From Amborella trichopoda (lineage: Eukaryota > Streptophyta > Magnoliopsida > Amborellales > Amborellaceae), in contig NW_006499801.1 of NCBI RefSeq assembly GCF_000471905.2, forward strand, positions 929,823 through 993,822: DNA of 64,000 nt, written 5' to 3'. The position numbers and the translations under genes are program-made. The notes beneath the pieces were generated by a model. It was not told the origin of the DNA and did not search any database. It worked only from the letters and a program-made list of their open reading frames with translations. Shown here in pieces: positions 55,501 to 64,000 of the stretch (its first letter is position 1; every line of letters begins with the position of its first letter).

Positions 55501-58189
55501 TTTTCTCTTGAATATATTGTTAATGTATCCAAATAAATTATAGGGAAATTTCCTTTTTTCATGAATATATTTGTAAATACATATAAGTAAATTTTAAGAA
55601 AATTTATGTTAATATCCATTATAAAAGAGCGGAATTAAAAGTTTGTTTTGAATATTTTATATTTTATATTGTATTTTCTACTTTATTTAATTTCCCAAAA
55701 TGTCCTCAATTCAAAACTAGGAGTTTTGCACCATTATGTACTGAACATTAGTTGGAGATTAGTCCCAAACAGGTATTTTCGTGTACAAAATATGGAAACA
55801 AATATTGAACTATTGATTTGCAACTTCTAATTTTAAACCTCTTCTTCTTTTCTTTTTTTTTCTTTTTTTTTTTCTCCAGGTAATTTAATGGGAAAGAGTA
55901 AAGACATGCCCCTACACATTTTTTAGTTTTTTTTTTTAAAGTGTTAGTGGGGTGGTGTTAGTAAGAATGATATCGGCAAACGTTGTGACTAAGGTGTGAA
56001 GGTGCTACTACTATGACTCCAAGCCAAAAACATTGGTGTTAGTTCGAAACCAGTAGAACTGGTGATAAAGACACCGGTTCAGAACCGCTAGGTCGAAACC
56101 AATGTTTTGTTGACAAAAACATCACTTCAAAACTAACAATTCCGAAATGGCGATAAACAGGTGATAAAACAGCGGTTCAAAACTATTAGTTCCAAGCCAA
56201 TATTTCTTACAAAAAATCGTGAGTTCGGAACCAGCAAATCCGAAATGGCGATGAAGACATCACTTCAGAACTACTATTTCCAAACTGGCAGCATTTTGGG
56301 AAATAAAAAATGGTGAAAAATAATACTAACAAAAAGATATAATATATTTAGACATTTTGGGTATAGCATAGATATTACCAACCTATATTGGAATACTCTA
56401 AATATCAACTGTCCACAAAAATGCCAAATCTTCCGAGCGTAGACTGTTAGTTGTTCTTCTGGTGCAAAATGTTCATTAAGTCAAACAAATAGCTTTTTTA
56501 AGGGCAATTTTATCGAAATATAAAGTATTTAATATCGATTGAGACTATTGACTTTTTGATACAAGATGGTCACAATTACTTACAATCATCCAATGTGAAA
56601 TTTAATAGCTTTGGTGTGTTAAAATATTTGAAAAAGTTTCTTTTGAAATTTGAGCTTGGTCAATGGAATAAATGCAATCAATTAATTTCACATCCAATGG
56701 TCAAGATTAATTGTGATCATCTTGTATCAAAAGCAAATAATCTCATTCTATACTCTTTTCTTTAATATTTTACCCATTCACAACTATTCTAAAACAAGAT
56801 TGTGTCTTTTCATAGGTATTTTGAATTAAAATCAAAATTTCAGTATAAGACTATGCATATTTCATTGATACTTCAAGGTGAAATCAAAAGATATGGGCAT
56901 AATTTTAAATTGTTCATCTCGGTAATTTAAATAAAGAGAAGTATATAATGAGACCATTTACCCTTGTTACAATGCGGTCACAATTAATCTTAACCATTGA
57001 ATGTAAAAGTGGGTGGCTGTATTTATTTCATTGATGAAGCTCAAAGTTCAAAATATTTTTTTTCGAATATTGAGCCATACTCAAGCTCTAAGATTTCACA
57101 TTTTACATCATATGGTTATAAATAATAGTCACTTCCATCTTCTAAAGGCAAATTGTCTCATTGTATGCAACTTTTTTTAATAAATTTTTAGTTTTTATAG
57201 TGTGATAAACTTGTTGTTTTAAGTAAATCATTTACTCTTGATATAAGGAGGTTACCATATTCATTGACTATTATATTTGAAATAGAGCGGTTGAAGACGT
57301 GTCGGGTACAAAGTTCAAAATAAGTTTTTTAAATATTTTAATATATTTTCATCTATTGAGTTTCACCGGCTAAAAATAATTGTGATCTCCTTATACTAAA
57401 CAATCAATGGCCTTATAATAATAATATCTTTTGTCAAAAAAATAAAACCACGAGCCCAGGAAAAAAAAAAAAGATAAAGAAAAAAATAGCGAGAAAAAAA
57501 AAAAAAGAAAGAAAAACTAACCTCTTGTGCGATTGTGAACCATCTAATATGAAACTCGTTTCTACTCTTTGAGTGCTTAGTTGGGTACAAGAAAGAAGCC
57601 ATGGGTGTATTGATCTCAATCGCTACATCTTGCATCCATTTGCTTTCTCTCTCTTCTTCCAATACACAAACAGCAGCCGGGTTCCCTCTAAATGCAACAT
57701 TTGTAAACGCATCCACCTTTTTGGCATTCATTCAAAACAAGAATAAAAAAGAAAAAAGAAAAACATATTATTTCATAAAACAATATGATACATCGAGGGC
57801 AAATTACAGAATTTTTAGATTAATAAGTTGGGTCTCAAAATAAGTATCAAAACTTTAGAAAATAATTGTTTCTCAGAATACACTCATTAAAAATCCATCA
57901 ATTAAAATAAATATAACTCGGGAAATTTAATTCTTCTTCATTATTTATATACAAAAAGAAATCACGGAGAAAACTAAAAGGCAGATAGTTAACTTCCTTG
58001 GATTTCCATAAGAGACAGTATTTTACTTGAATCTCGGGCATAAAAAATGAGATGAAAACTTTTTTGAGGAAATTAAGCAAAAATTTAACCATAAAAAAGA
58101 AGTAAAAAATTTATAGACGATATTGGAAGAGAAATAAATACCAAAGCAAATTTCACTGGCTGTTTAGGCGAACTGCAAGCTTCCTCCAT
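52543..58189 (-). CDS. PhzF family (phenazine biosynthesis-like) protein
   Basis: Six exons on minus: 58189-58142, 57716-57522, 54314-54045, 53900-53739, 53383-53300 and 52650-52543. Every junction is GT-AG at phase 0 and they total 288 codons plus stop, close to the usual size. Landmarks: KFALVDAFTN, FRGNPAAVCVLE, FHIRWFT, VELCGHATLAAAYFLFSTG, GRGVIVTALAP, YDFLSRFFCPKVGVNEDHVC, GAAHCVLTPYY, RGEAIIVMMG. PhzF-like proteins adopt the diaminopimelate-epimerase fold; bacterial PhzF isomerises a phenazine precursor, and plant functions are largely unknown. His87 and Asp226 match PhzF His74 and Asp208, but the position of the catalytic Glu (PhzF Glu45) is Met55, and the Ser of the GSA motif (PhzF Ser213) is Ala231. 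An ATG at 57731 lies in intron 1 and is not the start. The donor after exon 5 (ATG|GTCTCT) is weak. Confidence 0.92.
54350..54716. repeat. MITE-1 copy, reverse orientation, in a PhzF-like gene intron
   Basis: Contains 'ttaaacttcaaaattggttcaaatcaagtggatct', 'gacggtctagataatgtgatgcaagatg', 'aaaacaacctttttcgatggatttttta', and ends 'ccttatgtaaaccttttc'. The left terminus is not recognisable. It faces the copy at 54748. Confidence 0.65.
54748..55179. repeat. MITE-1 copy, forward orientation, in a PhzF-like gene intron
   Basis: Starts GGAAAAAGTTTATATAAGG and ends 'cttataaaaaccacac'. It contains small tandem duplications ('aatagaattacaaatgcacct' and 'ttggagaattt..gttaaaaaat', each twice near 54780-54895). 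With the copy at 54350-54716 it forms a large inverted pair about 30 bp apart. Confidence 0.7.
55875..56025. repeat. Dispersed repeat shared with 21932-22080
   Basis: 'ggtaatttaatgggaaagag...', a T run, and 'gtgttagtggggtggtgttagt' in the same order as the partner. Confidence 0.5.
56027..56300. repeat. Degenerate tandem repeat, unit about 60-70 bp
   Basis: The phrases 'ggttcgaaacca', 'ggttcagaaccg', 'acttcaaaacta', 'ggttcaaaacta', 'gttcggaacca' and 'acttcagaacta' recur together with 'gaaatggcgat.aa' and 'gataaaaca', giving about four or five diverged units within intron 2 of the PhzF-like gene. Confidence 0.55.
56535..56765. repeat. MITE-2 copy
   Basis: Almost colinear with 8525-8745 ('gatacaagatggtcacaattacttacaatc' and 'ggtcaagattaattgtgatcatcttgtatc'). 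Confidence 0.72.
56930..57175. repeat. MITE-2 copy
   Basis: Left arm 'ataatgagaccatttacccttgttacaatgcggtcacaatta'-type; right arm ends 'aaattgtctcattgtatgc'. Sits tandemly with the copies at 56535 and 57215. Confidence 0.65.
57215..57425. repeat. MITE-2 copy
   Basis: 'aaatcatttactcttgatataaggaggttacc' at left; 'aattgtgatctccttatactaaacaatcaatggcc' at right. It ends about 95 bp beyond the donor of exon 2 of the PhzF-like gene, inside intron 2. Confidence 0.55.
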
Positions 58190-58269
58190 CGACCCTCTCT
58201 CTCGCTATCCCTCTGAATGGTTGTTCAGGGGCTTCAATCCTACCTTAATTCGAAGGTCAAGCAGGTTAA

Positions 58270-58566
58270 GGAAAATGTTTATATAAGGTTGAGACCTCAT
58301 TTTATACGGGTAAGGTGCACCTAAGAAACCTAATAGTGAAGGTTCCTATGTTTAAAAACCCTCAAAATCGATTATCTCAACATCAACATTCATAAATATG
58401 AAAAAAGGGGATTTTTAATTCCTAAAATAGTTCATCTTCTAATGACCGTCCATTTTTCAGATTGTAAAGTGTTTATAAATCTTCCTAATTGTCACCATTT
58501 CAGGATAATTTGGAGGCGCACCTTACTTCAATAGTATAAGGTTGACACCTTATACAAACCACTCCC
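58270..58566. mobile_element. MITE-1 copy immediately upstream of the PhzF-like gene
   Basis: 297-bp internally shortened copy starting GGAAAATGTTTATATAAGG and ending ACAAACCACTCCC, with 'aaggtgcacct' and 'aggcgcacctta' subterminal motifs. It ends 80 bp from the start codon at 58189, so it lies in the leader or core promoter. No convincing 9-bp duplication. Confidence 0.75.
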
Positions 58567-59530
58567 GTTATAAATGTACAATTGTTGGTTTCTTACTATC
58601 GCGATTCAACGGTTGGATTCTCATGATGCATGGGATCTGACCCGTTAATAGGACAATCCATGGTCGCCGCCATAGTGGAAATCAGTGTTCCATACTTGGG
58701 CTTGATTTTAGCTGTATTCTCGTATCACACCTGCCAGGTCTATCGTATTAAAAATAACCCATTTATTGGTAGCCGTCAGATGTGGAACTTGACCGACACA
58801 AGTGTACTATTTTTCTGTATGAAAACCTACGCGCGCAAGCAATGGCACATTTTGAGCCGTTCGATTTTCAAAACTTGAGCCCATTGACCACCCTTTTTTT
58901 TTTTGTCAAATTTACTTTTCCCTGACTTCTCGACTAAACTAAGAGTCAGCTACATTAGGATTTTTGATATCCCAATATGGGTAGGTGAAGATGGTTATGG
59001 TTCATGTGGTTAATGATGATTAATTGAATTTAAATAATAATAAGATGCTTTGATTTTTTTTTATTTGAGTTTTGAGCTGATGTGTAGTTTTACTTTTATA
59101 TGTTTTGCTTTTATCTAATTGCAATTACCAAAAAATAATAAATCTAATTGTAGTTAAATTTTGTCATATTTAATTTATTTATTAAATTATGACAATTTTA
59201 TATTTTTTTAATTATTTACCTATTTTCTTAAGAAGAGTAAGTCACGGAGAAAATTCAAAACTCACAATGTGAAGCATCTAAATAACCTTCCAATGTCAAC
59301 CAGATGGCTTTTCTTCGGGTCGCAGTATGATATAGTTTTCCGTAACAAACTAAACTTGATTATATAGAGATTATGTATCTTTGGAGTTCAAAACATGACT
59401 TAATCATAAAGCTTATTAGGTTTCAATCTCAATAGATTAGGTAAGTAGCATTTGACTTTCGGCTCGAGCCTCGAGGTAAGGAGTGAACATCTAATGATAT
59501 TTTTCCTTAACAAACTAAACTTGAGTATAC
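58567..59530. other. Intergenic, no gene seen
   Basis: No coding resemblance, including the frame at 58630-58878. AT-rich toward 59000-59250. Confidence 0.4.
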
Positions 59531-59534
59531 AGAA

Positions 59535-59674
59535 ATTATGTAGCTATAGAATTTGAAATGCGACTTAGTCATAGAGCTTATTATGTGTCATTTGGAATAG
59601 ATTAGGTATATAGAATTTGAAATGCGACTTAGTCATAGAGCTTATTATGTGTCATTTGGAATAGATTAGGTATA
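59535..59674. repeat. Tandem duplication, unit about 64 bp
   Basis: 'atagaatttgaaatgcgacttagtcatagagctt...ggaatagattaggtat' occurs twice head to tail, nearly identical. A more diverged relative of the unit lies at about 59367-59440. Confidence 0.8.
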
Positions 59675-59783
59675 TAATGTCAGTTTCAATTGGAGCCATG
59701 CCTTACTTTTGTAGTATAAAGGTAACACCTTATATAACTACCCCAAAAAAAGAAAAAATCAACACTTTATACAATTTTTTTTT

Positions 59784-59811
<28 letters not shown>

Positions 59812-59818
<7 letters not shown>

Positions 59819-60269
59819 GCTATGCAACATTTATAGGCGAAAATGAACAGTAATTTCGTCTACTCCCATCACCGTTCAAAGTTCATCGCGCGATCACGAT
59901 TGTTCGGTAGTGTTTCATTTTTCATTTTTTTTTCTACAAATTGGAATGACCTGAAATCTAGAGCGTGTATTCATAAAAAATAAAAGAATATTCTAAAATT
60001 ATATAAAAAAATATTTTATATGAAAAATTGATCAAAATACCCCTGAAAAGCTTCAAGGGTATTTTGGATAATTATTTTTTAGGATAATTTTTTTTATATT
60101 TTTATTAAATGCGTATCAAGAAGATGTACAAATTTCAGGTCATTCTGAATTTTAGAAAAAAATAAAACACTATCGGACAATCGTGATCCCACGATAAAAT
60201 TTAAAATTTGATAAAAATAAACAAAATCACTATTCATTTTCGTCTATTGACGTTGGAATGACTTTTCCA
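59812..60269. mobile_element. MITE with long inverted arms inserted in a TA tract
   Basis: The left arm 59815-59930 and right arm about 60150-60269 are inverted relatives ('gcgaaaatgaacagtaattt' against 'agacgaaaatgaatagtgattt'; 'cacgattgttcggtagtgttt' against 'cacgattgtccgatagtgttt'). The centre is the palindrome ATCAAAATACCCCTGAAAAG.../CAAGGGTATTTTGG. Both flanks are TA repeats (about 59784-59812 and 60270-60279), so the target duplication cannot be defined. Confidence 0.7.
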
Positions 60270-60279
60270 TATATATATA

Positions 60280-61090
60280 TGGGTGCATCTAAACTACCTA
60301 ATGATGAAGTTTATGCATCTAATATTGGAAAGCAGTGCCTGCAAAATAATTTTTTACTTATAGTGGAATTTGAAGCTTCTTATTATAATGCGTATCTTAT
60401 GGACTTAAAAACTTGAAATGAACCATCCATACAAAGCATCGAAAATGTACGCATATGTAAATTGCAAGCTCATTAATCTCTCTACAAACCTTGGGAATAG
60501 AGTGAGGTCCACGCAAGTGATTTAAAAGTTGTCCAGACCGTATGACTCAATTGGTGATTTGAAAATTGCGGAGCTGATCTGAAATCATCTGAGTCGGCGG
60601 GGATTATTAGCAAGGTGATACCGATTTGAGCAACCCTAGAATTGCCACATTTATTAAACATTTTACATTTTTGGTACTATTCCAACTCATCATCATGATG
60701 TATTTTTATGGGCATTTTCAAATTTAATCAAGAGATACTAAAACTTTTTAATGTTGTATCTATTTTGTTTGATTTAATTTTAAAATACTTATAAAAGACA
60801 TGTGATCATGTGTGGGATTAGTATAAAAATGTAAAATAATAAATAGTAAATTTCTCATGAGTATTAATAATAAATTTTCTGTTAAATCAAACAACATAGG
60901 TAAATGTTGAAAAGTTCATCGCACAAATGTATTTTGATATTTTTTTTAAAATATTTAGTGGATAACTAAAAAATGAGAAGGCAAATGTGTACCCAGTAAT
61001 ATGTGATCCCAAAACGTTTTGCCTTGCGGGCATCTTCGTTATTATCCTCAAAACCAATGGTATTTTGGGAATCCTCCTCATTCCCCCGCC
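60280..61090. other. Upstream region of the R3H-type gene, no other gene seen
   Basis: A degraded hAT-like patch at about 60526-60650 (GATTTGAAAATTGCGG, GATCTGAAATC). The rest is AT-rich. Confidence 0.4.
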
Positions 61091-61412
61091 CCCTTCTCTC
61101 TCTTCCCCCTCTCTCTCTCTCCGCAAGACGAAAGCTCATCTCTCTCTGAGACGAAATCTCTTCTCTCTCTCTCTTTCTTATGCCTTAAAAGACTCATCTG
61201 GGACTTGAACTTTGTCCTTTATTGATCGTGGTCTCTTTAATTTGGGGTTTCGTTGATCTCCGAGGCTGGGTCTCCCTCTTTGCTGTATTGGAATATACCT
61301 GGGCATATAAGAATCGTCGAGTTCCAAGGTTTGTCTATTTCTAGCATCAGTTTTATTTCTCTTGGATTTCATTGCTTTGATAATACCACTTAAAACAAAC
61401 CCAGCTGTGAAA
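61091..61412 (+). promoter_or_regulatory. CT-rich leader of the R3H-type gene
   Basis: CT runs at about 61095-61122 and 61138-61170, then mixed sequence ending AGCTGTGAAA directly before the ATG at 61413. Pyrimidine-rich leaders of this kind are typical of plant 5' UTRs. The transcription start is not determined. Confidence 0.45.
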
Positions 61413-61479
61413 ATGGCGAGTTCAGGGCTTGTGGCCAGAGAAGGAATCCCATTTCCCCATGTTGTCTCTGACCCTAATT

Positions 61480-61520
<41 letters not shown>

Positions 61521-63567
61521 TCCCTTATTTGACTGTTAAGCTTTAGTTTTTACTGCAATATTGCGTGTTGTGCTTTAATTATGTGTGATTCTTGCTCAAT
61601 TTTTAACTGTTCATGGTAATGTCCCAGTGTTTTTGTTTTTGTGCACAATCATGGGCTACCTCTCTCTCTCTCTCTCTTTCAAGATGCAGCAAAAACAATT
61701 ACTGTGGTGTAAAATTATTTATTTCTGCTTAATTTCCTATTTATTTTTGTCTACTCTCTTCTTCAGGGGATGGATATCTCACGGGCTATTACAATTTTTG
61801 TTTGCATGCATACTTGTTCATTAATTTATACGCTTTGTATCTTGGGTTTTTCATATACTGATCTTAAGTGAATGGTTGCTGATATTCAGATTTAGGGCAT
61901 GGTCTTTCACACTCATTAGTGTATGAGAACTCTCAATTTCTTACAATTTCATATTTTTAGTTTTTAACATGAAGGTTTCTTACAGTGTTAGAAAACATGT
62001 GCTCGAGTTGGGACACACGAGGGTCCCGATCCTGAGTAACATGGCCAAGTCTGTCAGAGACTTGGCTGAGTCCAACCAAAAGAAATAATAAGGTAATGGG
62101 AGCGGGCCAGACTCGGCCGATTCCTGTTGTGTGTTTCTGGGCTCGGCAGGGTGTTGAGCTTGAGTGAACTCACTCCAGTTTTCAACACTGGTTTAATATA
62201 TGGTTACTAACTGATTATGTAATTTTGTCCATCTTTATGCTGGAAATATCTTCTGTGCTCTATCTTTTTGGGACAAATTTTTGTGCCTTTTTTGATAAGT
62301 TTTTAGTTATTGGGTAGTAATAAATTTTGATATATTCATAAAAATATTAGAAGTAAACCCTTTGTATTATTTATTTGAAAATTATAAAAAGAGGTCCTTA
62401 ATTTTTAGTACAAGGAGGTCACAATTACTATTGTCAGTCATATTTTAAATCAGGTGATTGTAAATGTGTTATTGAGTAGATTTAAAATTAAAAATAAAAT
62501 TTCTCGAACTCTGTAACACACCCTAAGCCATCTGATTTGACATCACATGGTTAAGAGTACTTGTGACCTCCTCGTAATAATAGTAAATGGTCTCACAGCA
62601 TACAATCCCTTATTTATTTATGGATATATTCCAAGAACATTATTTTAGTTAAAGATTAGTTTTTACAATAATCCCCCTGTTTCCTCTTTTTGGTGGCTAG
62701 AGAATAAAGATGTGTTACTTGTGTTTGAATTGTGATCCAGTTGTTCATCTTCACTTGCCTTACGCAATTTTTTTGTTTGTTTTATGCAATCTTTGGATAT
62801 AAAGGAGTTTGTGCGCCAATTGTTGCAAAACATAATGTCAGCAAATTCATTTCCTGCACCTATTTTTTGAACTTAAATAGTAGAATATAAACATTTCTGA
62901 TTCAAATGTTGAGTTGCTAGTGTGTTTTTGCTTCAATCAAGTGTGACTAACTTGAGTATACATCTTTGTATAGGAGTATTATCTAATATGATTTAAATTT
63001 CTTACCATGAATACGAATTCTAGAGGAGTTGTAATTTGCACAGGTCTGATGAATGTGTTTATGATCAATATTCTTATAAAATGTTCTTTAGGTAACTGGA
63101 ACCTAAATTTGGTTAATAGTATTTTATGTTTTCTCCATGCAAACCACTTCGATATGCTTGGTGATACATGATTATTTTTTTTGTTGTATATCAATGGAGA
63201 TAAATAATTAAAGACTCAACTAAGTGCGTGTTAGGAAATAGCATGTTCTAAGAGTCTTGTACAAAGATATCATGTCGATTTTTTATAATGATATCTATAT
63301 ACGGCCACTTTTGTGTGCTGATTTTTTTTTAATTTGTTGTCCATTGTGAATATCATTGTCATGCATAGGGTGACATTTTATTTTCATCATGTAGTTCCTT
63401 ATATTAGCTGCTTTCCTGGTGTTTGGAGTTATTTAGAGCATCTCACTGCAGATTCCAAATGTCTTCATATTTTAAATTGTTTGGATTCATTTTCAGGAGA
63501 GAGTTCAAGATCACGTGGGGCCCTCATCGAAAAGAAAATTGAATTTCTTGAAAGTTTTTCCAATAAG
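61413..63567 (+). CDS. 5' part of a probable R3H-associated-domain protein
   Basis: Two coding exons are visible: 61413-61482 and 63497-63567, joined at GT-AG with phase 1 (TCA G | GA). They give 47 codons: MASSGLVAREGIPFPHVVSD, then PNSGESSRSRGALIEKKIEF and LESFSNK. The donor after AAT AAG is GTAGTG. The SRGALIEKKIEFLES block matches my memory of the R3H-associated N-terminal domain (R3H-assoc) of plant R3H-type nucleic-acid-binding proteins, whose next exon continues with an RRSRRWL-type motif. That exon is not found before 64000, so the gene runs off the right edge. Intron 1 (61483-63496) begins with a CT run. Family assignment is moderate; the exon structure is well supported. Confidence 0.72.
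62390..62610. repeat. MITE-2 copy in intron 1 of the R3H-type gene
   Basis: Left arm 'gtacaaggaggtcacaattactattgtca' and right arm 'gtacttgtgacctcctcgtaataatagtaaatggtctca' are inverted. Confidence 0.7.
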
Positions 63568-63710
63568 GTAGTGGTGTTCCTGAAATGGGAGGGTGCTTTA
63601 TGTTCCTATTTCAGTTATAGGTTATGGGATCCAAGGAAATTTACATGTAGAGATCTTTTAAGAGTGCAAACATGTGTGTATAGGTACGTGATGGACTGTT
63701 AATAGGTGAG

Positions 63711-64000
63711 AAGTAATATGCAATAATGAGTTTTTTGTTTTTTTAAAAAAGCAATAGTTAGCATCTCATTTATTTTCAAATTTTTGAGAGGAATGTAGTG
63801 ATAGGGAAAATAATGCAAGTATTTTTTTAATGGCTGGTAAGGTAATGCGATTTTACATCTGCTTAGAAATTTCATGTAAAGTTGATGTCCAATCTTCCCA
63901 TTCAAAGTAATGAAGTAATATGCAATAATTAGTTTTCAAAAAAAAATAAGAAGCAATATTTAGCATCTCATTTATTTTCAAATTTTTGGGAGGAATGTAG
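63711..64000 (+). repeat. Tandem repeat of about 202 bp running off the right edge
   Basis: 'aagtaatatgcaataat' followed by 'tagcatctcatttattttcaaatttttg.gaggaatgtag' occurs from 63711 and again from 63913, about 202 bp apart. The second copy continues past the window. It lies in intron 2 of the R3H-type gene. Confidence 0.8.

Noticed and set aside
57717..57731. ATG at 57731 as the start of the PhzF-like protein
   Set aside because: The codons before VDAFT would replace the conserved K-hydrophobic-VDAFT lead-in. An upstream exon (58142-58189) with a good donor joins in phase and restores it, so this ATG is intronic.
58630..58878. Plus-strand 82-codon frame between the PhzF-like and R3H-type genes
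   Set aside because: No family resemblance and no nearby regulatory features.

Overview
This is a 64-kb piece of a plant (angiosperm) nuclear genome. It is AT-rich and gene-poor, with GT-AG introns several kilobases long, plant-specific protein families, many small transposon fossils, and three runs of N (18207-18299, 32801-33239, 45987-46006). The species cannot be fixed from the sequence. A short interstitial TTAGGG array (26005-26034) is compatible with lineages using that telomere unit but proves nothing.

Four protein-coding genes are supported; I assembled their exons by matching splice sites and reading phase. (1) 15851-17839, minus: a heavy-metal-associated isoprenylated plant protein (HIPP), 3 exons, 518 aa, with an intact CxxC metal site, a 21-bp coding minisatellite, a poly-Gly run and a C-terminal CSIM prenylation box. 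(2) 43135-49491, minus: a LOG2-like/LUL RING E3 ubiquitin ligase, 3 exons, 424 aa, myristoylation-type N terminus, 4.8-kb first intron. (3) 52543-58189, minus: a PhzF/phenazine-biosynthesis-like protein, 6 exons, 288 aa, with two expected active-site residues replaced. (4) 61413 to beyond the right edge, plus: the first two coding exons of a probable R3H-associated-domain protein. They look like unrelated housekeeping or regulatory genes, not a cluster. Two HIPP-flanking regions, the LUL leader and the R3H gene leader carry GA/CT dinucleotide runs.

The rest is mostly transposon sediment. 585-7744 is a decayed Ty1/copia-like LTR element on the minus strand. 29229-31804 is a related solo LTR with a perfect 5-bp target-site duplication (TSD), inserted into an older MITE and itself hit by a Mutator-type MITE. 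Two LINE remnants with RNase H, zinc-binding, RT and ORF1 pieces lie at about 19738-21930 and 36640-39720, minus strand. At least three MITE families recur: MITE-1 (about 390 bp, 9-bp TSDs), MITE-2 (about 200-230 bp, no TSD defined) and a 510-bp MULE-type pair in opposite orientation. A hAT-type MITE lies at 28302-28852. Two large inverted-repeat structures (35130-36030 and 51500-51981) could give hairpin transcripts.

No tRNA, rRNA, CRISPR or prokaryotic-type system was seen. The most interesting points are the datable three-layer insertion stack at 28910-31884, the near-identical inverted duplication at 51.5-52.0 kb, the foldback element at 35.1-36.0 kb, and the altered active site of the PhzF-like protein.
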